A stretch of 64,000 bases of DNA from Marinigracilibium pacificum (GTDB taxonomy: Bacteria; Bacteroidota; Bacteroidia; Cytophagales; Cyclobacteriaceae): positions 434,001 through 498,000 of the forward strand of contig NZ_JABBNU010000001.1 in assembly GCF_012926615.1 (NCBI RefSeq), written 5' to 3'. The position numbers and the translations under genes are program-made. Position 1 is the stretch's first letter; each line of letters starts with the position of its first letter. The notes under the pieces were generated by a model. It had not been told where the DNA came from, made no database searches, and was given only the letters and a program-made list of their open reading frames with translations. Shown piece by piece: positions 35,507 to 44,308 of this stretch.

Positions 35507-36160
35507 TTAGTCCAATGCAACATCAAAATACTTTTTGAAAGGGATTAATTTTTCCAAGACGCTGATTGTTTTATTTTTAATATCATCACTAGTCAGATCT
35601 TTATCATCTAAGGTTGTAGATGCAACAAAGCTTTTGTACTTCAGAAGCTCTATTTGAGGATTTTCTTTGTCATATCCTTTTGGTGGATTTTTTAGTCTTT
35701 CCCCTTCCATTTGACCAAATGTATTTTTGAAATCCGGATTATTAATGATTTTTTTTAATTCATCTCCATTATAATCAATTTCTTGTCTGATAGCCTGTAA
35801 CCTTTGAGGTTCTGGCAACCATATTCCTCCACCAACCATGGAGTTTCCTGGCTTTATACTAATATAGAACCCAGGTTGATGTACCGCTTTACCTTCCTCA
35901 GAAAAAGCAGCAGCAAAATTAGTTTTGTATGGAGTTTTATCTTTAGAAAACCTTATGTCCCGGTTAATTCTGAATACGCACTTTTTTGGGTCGACAATTT
36001 GTTGAAGTGAAGGATCTTTTTCGGCTAATCCTGTAATAACTTCAGTTATAAATTGGATAAATTCTTGTCTTGCTTCTTTATATCGAGATCTGTTTTCTTC
36101 AAACCAGTCTTTATTATTGTTGTTTTCAAGGTCAGATAGAAAACGTAGTGTCTTTTTCAT
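35507..36160 (-). CDS. DUF2461 (TIGR02453-type) protein
   Basis: 217-residue soluble protein of the DUF2461 family: LRFLSDLENNNNKDWFEENRSRYKEARQEF-type opening seen in pieces, then FRINRDIRFSKDKTPYKTN and AGFYI-like segment PGFYISIKPGNSMVGGGIWLPEP. Its function is not known. It directly follows the DinB-type gene (one base gap), so they are co-expressed. Confidence 0.82.
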   Translation of the reverse strand: MKKTLRFLSDLENNNNKDWFEENRSRYKEARQEFIQFITEVITGLAEKDPSLQQIVDPKKCVFRINRDIRFSKDKTPYKTNFAAAFSEEGKAVHQPGFYISIKPGNSMVGGGIWLPEPQRLQAIRQEIDYNGDELKKIINNPDFKNTFGQMEGERLKNPPKGYDKENPQIELLKYKSFVASTTLDDKDLTSDDIKNKTISVLEKLIPFKKYFDVALD

Positions 36161-36161
36161 A

Positions 36162-36605
36162 TTACTTGCTTTTGGCCTTACGGATATAATAAATATAATC
36201 TGTAGGAATGGGATTTATATTGTTTTGAGAGAGCAATTGTGATATTTGAGCTCTATGATGAGTTCCGTGATTAACAATATGCATTAAGATATCTTCAATG
36301 GCAGTCGTGTAGCCTTTACCTGCAAGACTGTTATAAGACAGTACCTTATTAAGGTCTTGATTTTGAATTAGATCAAGAAATGATTTTAGATGTTGATCGT
36401 TGTGTTTTTTTAAATCTTCCGGATCATGTTCTTGCCAAATTTCGAATTCTGAAGATGTATTTTGTATTCTTGAAAGCCAAATATCCTGAGCATTAATTAT
36501 GTGAGAAAGCAATCTTCTGAATTTGCCATCATAGACCTTGTTTGAGACAAGGTGATTGCACACATCCTCATTTAACTGATGATTAAACTCAAATAGCTTT
36601 TTCAT
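36162..36605 (-). CDS. DinB-family protein (four-helix metal-binding fold)
   Basis: 147-residue protein of the DinB/YfiT-like helical bundle: HQLNEDVCNHLVSN early, LLSHIINAQDIWLSRIQN and ILMHIVNHGTHHRAQISQLL, which supply the metal-binding His residues (one in the second helix, two in HGTHHRA). Members are metal-dependent thiol transferases or of unknown activity; not the DNA polymerase. Bacteroidota often pair such proteins with bacillithiol or other thiol use, as the YpdA-like gene nearby would allow. Confidence 0.78.
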   Translation of the reverse strand: MKKLFEFNHQLNEDVCNHLVSNKVYDGKFRRLLSHIINAQDIWLSRIQNTSSEFEIWQEHDPEDLKKHNDQHLKSFLDLIQNQDLNKVLSYNSLAGKGYTTAIEDILMHIVNHGTHHRAQISQLLSQNNINPIPTDYIYYIRKAKSK

Positions 36606-36618
36606 AATAGATTATAAT

Positions 36619-37470
36619 CTAATCGGGGAAACAGTATTTTCTTAGTGCTAGGAATTCCTTTGGGGTTGCTTCCTGGAACTTTTCAGGTGTTTCAAATCTA
36701 TTTTTTGCCTCTTCAACAAAGCACCTGCAATATTCAAGGGCTTTTCGGTCTCCCAGTTCATTATTTACATCCTTTTGGCAATCCTGAATCAATAGGCTCT
36801 CAACTTCGGGAGTCCATTTTGAAAAATCTGGTTCCAGACATTTTGCTTTGATTGAAGTTAACCCTTGTTCGGTTAGGTTCTTATTCATGTCATCGAATGT
36901 TTCAAACAATGACTGCATTTCGTTTAGGACACAGTTACAGTATTTACCAGTTTTTTCATCACTGTACACTTGAGAGTATGTTGCAGCGCACTGTTCAAGA
37001 AATGCGTTTTTATTTTCTTCAGACCAATCTGCTGAGAACTCACATGATTCGGCAATATCATTAACTTCTGCATCAGAAATCTGACCTGCAATTTCAGGTG
37101 TTGGATATAAGTTGCCCAGTTTCTCAAGGATACAAGAGCAGAAAGTAGTGTCTCCATCATTGTTGGTAATGCAATCATTCAAAAATTGCTTTTGATCTTC
37201 TTCAGGCCAGGGGTGGCCATCAAGGCACCCTTTGTATACCAATGAGGCTTGTGATGCATCTGCCCTGACAGAAGCTTCGAAGGAGGAAAAAACAATCTGA
37301 GCCTTTTCTAAAGAACATGAACAAAACTTATCGGTTTCCTTCCCAAGAACTTCTTCCCACTTTGATTTACATGAATTTATAAACAGTTTCTCCTGATTAT
37401 TAGTCCATGTTTGCCCATAAGAAATGGAAATGCTGAATAACAATATGGCTACTATAAAATGTACCTTCAT
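36619..37470 (-). CDS. Secreted protein with four cysteine repeats (unknown)
   Basis: 283 residues, signal peptide with likely cleavage after SISYGQ. The mature part is four repeats of about 61-70 residues, each with four Cys in the order C - CxC - C: Cys 34/50/52/82, 100/111/113/143, 161/178/180/211 and 231/248/250/280. Each repeat begins with a W or WP/WT/WS-E segment and has a helix before the CxC. There are sixteen Cys and no others, so two disulfides per repeat or metal binding are possible. There is no CxxCH haem motif. The start overlaps the murF stop by one base (murF-Cys protein tandem). No family recognised by me. Confidence 0.75.
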   Translation of the reverse strand: MKVHFIVAILLFSISISYGQTWTNNQEKLFINSCKSKWEEVLGKETDKFCSCSLEKAQIVFSSFEASVRADASQASLVYKGCLDGHPWPEEDQKQFLNDCITNNDGDTTFCSCILEKLGNLYPTPEIAGQISDAEVNDIAESCEFSADWSEENKNAFLEQCAATYSQVYSDEKTGKYCNCVLNEMQSLFETFDDMNKNLTEQGLTSIKAKCLEPDFSKWTPEVESLLIQDCQKDVNNELGDRKALEYCRCFVEEAKNRFETPEKFQEATPKEFLALRKYCFPD

Positions 37471-38768
37471 TAATTTGATTTTAATGTTACTTCTAATTTC
37501 TCAAGTCCAATACTCCGAGAAGCTTTAACCAGTATAAGAGAATTGCTAATGGGATTATCCTGGAGATATTGAATCAAATCATCTACAGTTTTATATGAAC
37601 CTGCAGATTGCATTGTTGCCTTAGCCTCACTCATTTTTTCTCCTACAAAAAACACATTTTGGATTCCGTTATTGTTCAGCCATTCACCGATTTTCAAATG
37701 TTCATTCTGTGAAGTCTCTCCAAGCTCATTCATATCACCGAGAATTGCTGCTTTAGATTTTGCAGGCATTGCCTTAAGGTTTTCCAGTGCTGCAGCCATA
37801 GAGGATGGATTAGCATTATATGCATCCATAATTACAGTATTTGTTTTCCCCTTGATAATTTGAGATCGGTTATTCTTGGGTTCGTAGTTATTTATTTTTG
37901 TACAAGCCTCACTTAGTTCAACTTTAAAATACCTGGCAATGCATAAAGCCGCCGAAATGTTGATAAAGTTATAACTACCCAACATTTTGCTGGTTTGTAT
38001 CTCCATATTTTCTGGTTGATACTCAACAAATGGGTTGGCCTCAATAAAATTACACTCGAAATAATCGCCTTTTGCCGGATACATTATCGGGTTTACAAAC
38101 CTTTTGGCCATGTTAGATAGAATCTCATCTGTACTATTAATAAAGACCACACCATTAGTTTCAATAAGGTGTTGATATAATTCTGACTTACCTCGTATAA
38201 CGCCTTCAAATCCACCGAAACCCTCTGTATGTGCCTTGCCAATATTAGTTATCAGTCCATAATCGGGTAAAGCTATTGAAGTTAATTCTGAAATGTCACC
38301 GATTTTATTTGCTCCCATTTCGATGATCGCAAAATCCGTTTCTTTTGGGCAATTCAAAATTGTAAGTGGCACTCCTATATGATTATTCAAATTTCCCTGT
38401 GTTGCCCAGACATTAAACTTTGCAGATAGGGCCTCTCTGATAAGTTCTTTGGATGTAGTTTTTCCATTACTACCTGTTATTCCGAGCACGGGAAAATCCC
38501 AGGTCTTGCGATGGTACCTTGCAAGATCTTGCAGAGCCAATAGACCATCCTCAACTAAAAAGATTTTATCATTGTCTGCATACTTCTCATCGTCAACAAC
38601 AGCAAAGCTTGCTCCTTTCTTTATTGCTTCTAATGCTAATTTGTTTGCATTAAAGTTTGGACCTTTAAGTGCAAAAAACATTTGTCCGGAAAGGTCCTTC
38701 CTTGTATCAGTTCCTACTCCGTTAGGACAATTTAAAAACAATTCATAAAGCTTTTGTGTAGTTACCAT
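37470..38768 (-). CDS. murF: UDP-MurNAc-tripeptide--D-Ala-D-Ala ligase
   Basis: Cytosolic Mur ligase (432 residues) adding D-Ala-D-Ala to the muropeptide precursor. N-terminal substrate domain with DTRKDLSGQMFFALKGPNFN, ATP-binding GITGSNGKTTSKELI at 97-111, the middle-domain AIIEMGANKIGDISELTSIALP, then NRSQIIKGKTNTVIMDAYNANPSSM and a C-terminal domain with AILGDMNELG. Complete. First gene of a minus-strand run continuing with the Cys-repeat protein, DinB and DUF2461 genes. Confidence 0.95.
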   Translation of the reverse strand: MVTTQKLYELFLNCPNGVGTDTRKDLSGQMFFALKGPNFNANKLALEAIKKGASFAVVDDEKYADNDKIFLVEDGLLALQDLARYHRKTWDFPVLGITGSNGKTTSKELIREALSAKFNVWATQGNLNNHIGVPLTILNCPKETDFAIIEMGANKIGDISELTSIALPDYGLITNIGKAHTEGFGGFEGVIRGKSELYQHLIETNGVVFINSTDEILSNMAKRFVNPIMYPAKGDYFECNFIEANPFVEYQPENMEIQTSKMLGSYNFINISAALCIARYFKVELSEACTKINNYEPKNNRSQIIKGKTNTVIMDAYNANPSSMAAALENLKAMPAKSKAAILGDMNELGETSQNEHLKIGEWLNNNGIQNVFFVGEKMSEAKATMQSAGSYKTVDDLIQYLQDNPISNSLILVKASRSIGLEKLEVTLKSN

Positions 38769-38837
38769 TGTTAAACTATAAGTGTTTGCTGCTTATTTAT
38801 TAATTTATCGGAAATTTACTAAAACATAAACTCTCTG

Positions 38838-40913
38838 ATGAAGTATTCTTTTATTGTTTTATGCCTTATAACATTTTTTAGCGTTCAGGGGATCAAAGCA
38901 CAAAACATTAAACCAATAAGTGAGGAGAATCATCCGTATAATCTCATTAGCAACTATGAAAATGTGTTTTCAGGTGGATTAAATTCACCGCTTTTCAATA
39001 GAATAGATTTGAACCTTGACGGCATTAAAGATGTTGTGTTTTTTGAAAAAACAACAGAAAAAATATATCCATATATAAAGGATGGTGATAGTTATATTTA
39101 TTCACCTCAATATATAGATAACTTTCCTGAAGAATTCAGAAGCTGGATGGTGTCTTATGATTTTGACGGAGATGGTAAAAACGACCTGTTTGCCAAGTCT
39201 CCATTTGGTGTAATAGTTTTTAAGAATACATCTATTGACGAACTCTCTTTTGAAATATATTCCGAGGTGCTTTTAACCGAAGGAACCTCAGGATCGATTA
39301 ATATTCAAATAAATTCAACTGATATTCCTTCATTAACAGATATAGATGGCGATGGTGATGTTGATCTATTTGCTTTTTATTTTGCAGGGACAGGAACGAT
39401 TGAATTTCACCGGAATATGGCTGTTGAAAACTATGGGCGTACTGATACACTAGCTTTTGTAAGGGAGTCAAGGTCATGGGGGAATATTCAAGACTGTGGA
39501 TGTGGACAATTGATTCCTTTGGATGAACAATGTCTTACAAATGGTAGAGAGCTACATGCAGGAGGGAAGTCAATTTTGATAGCTGATATTAATGGTGATG
39601 ATAAGTTTGATCTCTTATATGGTGACGAGTTTTGTGAATCTGTAGCTTATTTAATAAATCAGGGCACTAATGAAGCTCCGGAGTTTTCGATTTCTTCGTA
39701 TCCATGGCCAAATGAACCTTCTGGTGGATTTCAAGCTCCATATTTATGGGATGGTGAATCATCAGACTCACTCATATTGGTTCCAAATGTTTTTGGCAAT
39801 GATGGCTATGTTTATGACTTCAGTAGAAGCGTGAATTTATATGCACGAAATGGTAGTGGAGATCACATACTTTTAAATGATAAGTTTATACAGAATACAA
39901 GCATTGATCTTGGCGATAATTCATTTTGGAGCCTGGTTTCTTCTTCAACTGAATCATTTGAGGCTTATGTTTCAACCAGAGGTCCGGAAAATGATGGAAT
40001 TGTTTATAAAGTCACTGAGTCTGGTAATCAATTGGTAAGTGAGGAGGTATATCGTTATGAAATTTCAAATGCTACCATCAGGACATTTATTTCACAAATT
40101 TCTGATTTTGATAATGATGGAAACCTAGACGTTTTCTTTGGTTACAGGCTAACAGATAATACTAATGAAATTGCTTATATAAGTGATGTATTAGAGGCTG
40201 CTACTAAAATTGAAATAAACGGAATTTCATTTCTGACATCTGAAAGAGTACATTTTTATGATTGGGATAATGATGGGCTAGCTGAGTTATGGAAAACTAG
40301 CACAAGTGGTAAAGTATCCTTATATGAAGCATCTTCAAATGGAGACAATCTAACTTATACTTTAGAAAAGGATGTATTTAAAGAAATGGGAATAGACGCA
40401 TTAAAAGGGCAAAGGAAATTCTCATTTAAAGATTGGAACCAAAATGGCAGTCTTGATTTACTCATTGCAGATAAAAGTGGAAATTTTAGTTTTATCGAGA
40501 ATGTTAGAAGTGAAGAATCTTTGCCTGAATTGTTAACCGGAACGGTACAGGGTGTTAGTTCTGTTTCATCGGTTGGTAGTGATTTAGATTTGTTAGCATT
40601 AGGAACAGTTGAAGGAGGTTTAATTTTTAGTGAAATTGACCTGACTATATTAGGAATTGATCCGGATCAGGAACTGCAAAATGATTTAAATGTTTATCCG
40701 GTACCATCCAATAACTCTGTTACTATTAGTTATTATAATCCGATTAAAATTTCAATAATAAGCTTAAGTGGTCAAGTACTTTATTCAAGTGATAATTATC
40801 TAAAAAGCTGGGAAATTGGAAAAGATCAAAACTTGGTGAATGGTATTTATATCATTAGGGCAATAACAGAATCTGGGAAGGTATTTTCAGGAAGAATGAT
40901 AATTCAGGAGTAA
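38838..40913 (+). CDS. Secreted FG-GAP/VCBS-repeat protein with T9SS sorting domain
   Basis: 691 residues with signal peptide (cleavage near GIKAQ). Several FG-GAP/VCBS-type calcium-binding stretches occur, such as DLNLDGIKDVVFFEK, DFDGDGKNDLFAKS, DIDGDGDVDLFAFY, DFDNDGNLDVFFGY and DWDNDGLAELW, the fold of integrin-like beta-propellers. The last 75 or so residues read as a type A T9SS C-terminal domain: DLNVYPVPSNNSVTISYY, IISLSGQVLYSS, LVNGIYIIRAITESGKVFSGRMII. It is therefore probable cargo for the GldKLMN/SprE system. Divergent from murF. Confidence 0.88.
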   Translation: MKYSFIVLCLITFFSVQGIKAQNIKPISEENHPYNLISNYENVFSGGLNSPLFNRIDLNLDGIKDVVFFEKTTEKIYPYIKDGDSYIYSPQYIDNFPEEFRSWMVSYDFDGDGKNDLFAKSPFGVIVFKNTSIDELSFEIYSEVLLTEGTSGSINIQINSTDIPSLTDIDGDGDVDLFAFYFAGTGTIEFHRNMAVENYGRTDTLAFVRESRSWGNIQDCGCGQLIPLDEQCLTNGRELHAGGKSILIADINGDDKFDLLYGDEFCESVAYLINQGTNEAPEFSISSYPWPNEPSGGFQAPYLWDGESSDSLILVPNVFGNDGYVYDFSRSVNLYARNGSGDHILLNDKFIQNTSIDLGDNSFWSLVSSSTESFEAYVSTRGPENDGIVYKVTESGNQLVSEEVYRYEISNATIRTFISQISDFDNDGNLDVFFGYRLTDNTNEIAYISDVLEAATKIEINGISFLTSERVHFYDWDNDGLAELWKTSTSGKVSLYEASSNGDNLTYTLEKDVFKEMGIDALKGQRKFSFKDWNQNGSLDLLIADKSGNFSFIENVRSEESLPELLTGTVQGVSSVSSVGSDLDLLALGTVEGGLIFSEIDLTILGIDPDQELQNDLNVYPVPSNNSVTISYYNPIKISIISLSGQVLYSSDNYLKSWEIGKDQNLVNGIYIIRAITESGKVFSGRMIIQE

Positions 40914-40916
40914 AAA

Positions 40917-41246
40917 ATGCTTAAGGTCCGGTATTATATTTATGAAAACCCTATGGATATTTTAGGGTCTGTTAATAGTGATGATATTGAAGGTATTACA
41001 ATTGATAATTTTTCGGGAAGTGAACTTTCATATCATCTTAAAAAGCTACTTGAGAAGGAAACTGAAATTCAGTTAATTATAGAAAACAAGAAAACTTCAG
41101 AACCAGAATTAAAAGAGCTTATTGTTTTTCTCAGATCAATTTCGTCATTCAGAAAAAATATTATTGAGATTACACACGCTAATTTATCTTCAGACTCTGA
41201 AGTATATATCAAAAAGTTTTGTGCGAATGTTAAAAAAACAGGATGA
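40917..41246 (+). CDS. Hypothetical protein, 109 residues
   Basis: Small soluble protein starting three bases after the T9SS cargo stop, so probably co-transcribed with it. Predicted alternating strands and helices; segments such as GITIDNFSGSELSYHLKKLL, IQLIIENKK and NIIEITHANLSSDSEVYIKKFC faintly recall a STAS-type fold, but no motif is firm. It is tail to tail with the HNH gene, one base between the stops. Function unknown. Confidence 0.5.
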   Translation: MLKVRYYIYENPMDILGSVNSDDIEGITIDNFSGSELSYHLKKLLEKETEIQLIIENKKTSEPELKELIVFLRSISSFRKNIIEITHANLSSDSEVYIKKFCANVKKTG

Positions 41247-41247
41247 C

Positions 41248-41811
41248 TTATTCGTCCTCTAGTTTAACATGACTCCAGTTCTCTCCACTTCTAATTCTAT
41301 TAAGCTGAGTATGAGTGATGCCGAACTGCTTTGCAATCATTTTTAGTCTTGTATTTCCTCTTTTAAGCATCTTTTTGATCCTGATTACTTCAGTTTCAGA
41401 TAGCTTGGCATAAGGGCGGTGGTTTTTAATCACTTTTCTAAAAGTAGGGTTCTCCCTTTGGTGCATACCAGTTTCTTCCCTTGAAGCCCACTTCAGGTTA
41501 TTGATATAATTGTTTTCCTTGTTATAGTCTAAATGAATAACATTTATCTTAGAAGGATCCTCATTTTTAATGAAGTGCTCTGCAACGAGCTTATGAATAT
41601 ATTTTGAGATTAATTTCCCAGAATCTCTTTTTACCGTAATAGTACGATAGCCTTTAATTTTAGAGCCTTTTATTATAGCCCCTTCTTTTTTAGTCTTATA
41701 GCTCTTAACCCTGCCATAATTAGAGATTTCATAATGTTCATCAGGATGGATATCGTCGAATGTTAGTTTTTTCCATTCTTCATTCCAATAATCTTTGTCA
41801 ACGGTTCCCAT
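41248..41811 (-). CDS. NUMOD4/HNH-endonuclease-like protein with HTH
   Basis: 187 residues. N-terminal NUMOD4-type segment (EEWKKLTFDDIHPDEHYEISNYGRVKS), an HNH_3-like core (HKLVAEHFIKN and VIHLDYNKENNYINNLKWAS) and a C-terminal helix-turn-helix reading LKMIAKQFGITHTQLNRIRSG. The first HNH residue pair is IHLD rather than the usual NHID, so nuclease activity is unsure. It resembles homing-type endonucleases but sits between normal genes, not in an intron or intein. Its leader contains a (CA) repeat. Possible selfish remnant or domesticated regulator. Confidence 0.75.
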   Translation of the reverse strand: MGTVDKDYWNEEWKKLTFDDIHPDEHYEISNYGRVKSYKTKKEGAIIKGSKIKGYRTITVKRDSGKLISKYIHKLVAEHFIKNEDPSKINVIHLDYNKENNYINNLKWASREETGMHQRENPTFRKVIKNHRPYAKLSETEVIRIKKMLKRGNTRLKMIAKQFGITHTQLNRIRSGENWSHVKLEDE

Positions 41812-41962
41812 TTTTTTCTTTTATTACACACACACACTTAAAATACGACTTGGTAATAGTCGTAAAACAAAAATTGTTCCAACAGATAAATATAAAAAAA
41901 TGCGAGTTCAGAAAATCCCCTGATTTTGACTTTGGCTCAATGTCCTGATATCAAGGGTTGGC

Positions 41963-43408
41963 TTATTTCTTTACTTCAGCTTTTTTATCAATAACTACAC
42001 ATGGATAGTCAAAAAGGCAATTGTCTTTTATAGCTCTTTCTACTTTTCCGGGTACCATTTTTTCCCATCCTGGCTCTCCTTTTTTGATCATCTCTAAGAC
42101 ATGATCATTTTCAGAGTATTCCTGCAGATCTTCTCTGACAGAACTTATGGCCTCTAATTTATTGTTTTCCACCAAATAATTAAACAGTCCAGTAAGATTT
42201 TGAGGAACTTTAAAGTTTTCTAATGAATAAATCTCCCCATTGTCCTTTTTTATCGCCGGATAAACATATAGCTTAACATTGTTTCCGAACAATCTGCCGA
42301 AAGATTCCAGAATTCCTCCATCGAGATCTTCATAATAGCTTTCATCAAATACTCGTTCAAGGTTATATATTCCAAGAGTAATCCCTATTTTTCTTCTTTT
42401 GTTAAGCTTCGATAATCTGGATACCAGTCTGAAATATTTTTGATAGTTTGATATTAGCACGGTGGTCCCAAGACTACAAAGAATATCCACTCTATCAAGG
42501 AAGTCTTTATCATCTATGGTACCATCAGCTGTCAGGTCATTTAGGGTAAGTTCCGCAACAGTCATTAGTTTATCATGTTGAACATCTGGTTCGTTAAGGA
42601 ATTGAGTTCTCCCTTTGATAAACATATCGATATTCACATAAGTAACAGGTCTGAATCTTCCTCTTAACACATGAATATTTTTCTTATAAAGTGTTTCAGA
42701 AGGTTGCATTGTTTTTCCATCAGGACCAAACATTGCCAATTCGGAAAGGCCAATTTTTACAAGTTTTAAACTCATTAACCTATTATCAACATGTTCAAAG
42801 TCGGGTCCGGTTAATTTGAACATATCGATTTCGACTCTTTCCCGTGAAAGATTATCAACAAGGGATTCCAAAAATCTTTCCGGATCTTCTTCTACATCGG
42901 TAAACAGACAACTATAAATCAGGTTTACTCCGATCACACCTAGAGCTTGTTGTTGCCTTTGAAGGTCATTATCATTTAATCTAATATGAATTATGCAGTC
43001 ATTTGGCTGACTTTCAGGAGAAAGCTGAAATCTGAACCCAATCCAGCCATGACCTTCATTCGTTTTTTTATAATTAAGAGTTTCAACAGTGTTTGCAAAA
43101 GCAAAGAATTTAGTGTTAGGAACTCTTTGAGTTAACCTTTTTGCCAATAGTCCATACTCTTTATTAAGCATCTGCATGAGTCGGTCTTCACAGACATACC
43201 TTTTACACTTTCCATAGATGGCATCACTAAATTGCATGTCATATGCTGACATAGTTTTAGCAACTGTACCACTAGAGCCACCGGCTTTAAAAAAATGGGC
43301 AGCAACCTCCTGTCCGGCTCCAATTTCAGCAAATGAACCATATATATAAGGGTCAAGATTAATCTTTAATGCCTTTTCTTTGGTAGTTAGTTTTCTGTAT
43401 TCACTCAT
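41963..43408 (-). CDS. Conserved Bacteroidota protein of unknown function (481 aa)
   Basis: 481-residue cytosolic-looking protein with no signal peptide or membrane helix. It belongs to a highly conserved family with landmarks SFAEIGAGQEVAAHFFKAGG, SAYDMQFSDAIYGKCKRYV, GHGWIGFRFQLSP, DVEEDPERFL, LMSLKLVKIGLSELAMFGPDGK, RGRFRPVTYVNIDMF, LCSLGTTVLISNYQKYFRL and the C-terminal EMIKKGEPGWEKMVPGKVE. Relatives carry misleading labels (TonB receptor, adenylyltransferase); neither fits because there is no barrel, plug or nucleotidyl HxGH motif. Fifty-five bases downstream of nothing on plus; 21 bases after the omega-amidase stop on minus. Confidence 0.7.
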   Translation of the reverse strand: MSEYRKLTTKEKALKINLDPYIYGSFAEIGAGQEVAAHFFKAGGSSGTVAKTMSAYDMQFSDAIYGKCKRYVCEDRLMQMLNKEYGLLAKRLTQRVPNTKFFAFANTVETLNYKKTNEGHGWIGFRFQLSPESQPNDCIIHIRLNDNDLQRQQQALGVIGVNLIYSCLFTDVEEDPERFLESLVDNLSRERVEIDMFKLTGPDFEHVDNRLMSLKLVKIGLSELAMFGPDGKTMQPSETLYKKNIHVLRGRFRPVTYVNIDMFIKGRTQFLNEPDVQHDKLMTVAELTLNDLTADGTIDDKDFLDRVDILCSLGTTVLISNYQKYFRLVSRLSKLNKRRKIGITLGIYNLERVFDESYYEDLDGGILESFGRLFGNNVKLYVYPAIKKDNGEIYSLENFKVPQNLTGLFNYLVENNKLEAISSVREDLQEYSENDHVLEMIKKGEPGWEKMVPGKVERAIKDNCLFDYPCVVIDKKAEVKK

Positions 43409-43429
43409 TATCTGGCTCTATTCGGGTCG

Positions 43430-44233
43430 TTATTTTATTATTGTAAATTTATCAGCATCTAATTGAGCAGGAAACTTTTTCCTGAAATTTATGAGGGATT
43501 CATAAGACAACTCTGTCTCAAAAATTTCTTCAGATTCATTATTATACCAAATATTCTTTCCTTTCGGAGAAACTACCATAGAGCTACCCGAATAAAGAAT
43601 ATTATTTCCATCCTCTCCAATACGATTTACGCCAACACAATATGAGAGGTTTTCAATCGCTCTTGCTTTAAGCAATGTCTCCCATGCCTCAATTCTTGCA
43701 TTTGGCCAGTTTGCCACATATATCAACAGATCATATACCAGTTGATTATCATGGACATTTCTGCTCCATACAGGAAATCTTAAATCATAACATATTAAAG
43801 GACATATTCTCCAACCTTTGTATGTTACTATCAAAAGGTCATTACCTGAAGAAAATTTTTCATCTTCCCCTACCATCGAAAATAAATGCTTTTTATCGTA
43901 ATGTTGAGTTTTTCCATCAGGCATCACCCACAAAAGTCGATTGTATACATTTCCATTTTCCTTACAAATGATACTTCCGGTAATACAACAATCCATTTGA
44001 CTGGCAATTTGTTTCATCCATTTATGTGTAGGCCCATTCATGGTTTCTGCTAAGTCAATAGCATCCATACTAAAGCCTGTGGTAAACATTTCAGGAAGAA
44101 CGATAATGTCAGTTTTGGAATTAGCCTGCCAGATTTTTTCTTCGAACATAGCTCGATTAGCATCTGGCTGATGCCAGTGAAGAGAGGATTGTATGACCGT
44201 AATACGAAGGTCTGATGTGCCTTCCGTTGTCAT
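43430..44233 (-). CDS. Nitrilase-family omega-amidase (YafV/NIT2-like)
   Basis: 267-residue carbon-nitrogen hydrolase. The Glu-Lys-Cys triad is visible: Glu48 in VLPEMFTTGF, Lys114-115 in YDKKHLF, Cys148 in PLICYDLRFPVW. These are typical of omega-amidases that clean up ketoglutaramate or ketosuccinamate. Ends with ETELSYESLINFRKKFPAQLDAD as in YafV. Precedes the 481-residue conserved gene in the same direction. Confidence 0.87.
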   Translation of the reverse strand: MTTEGTSDLRITVIQSSLHWHQPDANRAMFEEKIWQANSKTDIIVLPEMFTTGFSMDAIDLAETMNGPTHKWMKQIASQMDCCITGSIICKENGNVYNRLLWVMPDGKTQHYDKKHLFSMVGEDEKFSSGNDLLIVTYKGWRICPLICYDLRFPVWSRNVHDNQLVYDLLIYVANWPNARIEAWETLLKARAIENLSYCVGVNRIGEDGNNILYSGSSMVVSPKGKNIWYNNESEEIFETELSYESLINFRKKFPAQLDADKFTIIK

Positions 44234-44308
44234 TTGTTTGATGGTTTATTTGTTATGCAAACCTACAATATTCTGGATGAAAAAAGGAAACGACGTAATA
44301 AAATAAGT

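Noticed and set aside
41248-41811. HNH gene as part of an intron or intein
   Set aside because: The flanking genes are complete and uninterrupted and there is no self-splicing RNA or intein context.
41830-41845. Short CA repeat in front of the HNH gene
   Set aside because: Only about five units; too short to call a microsatellite with regulatory meaning.
41963-43408. Calling this gene a TonB-dependent receptor or nicotinate adenylyltransferase
   Set aside because: There is no signal peptide, barrel, plug domain or HxGH nucleotidyltransferase motif.
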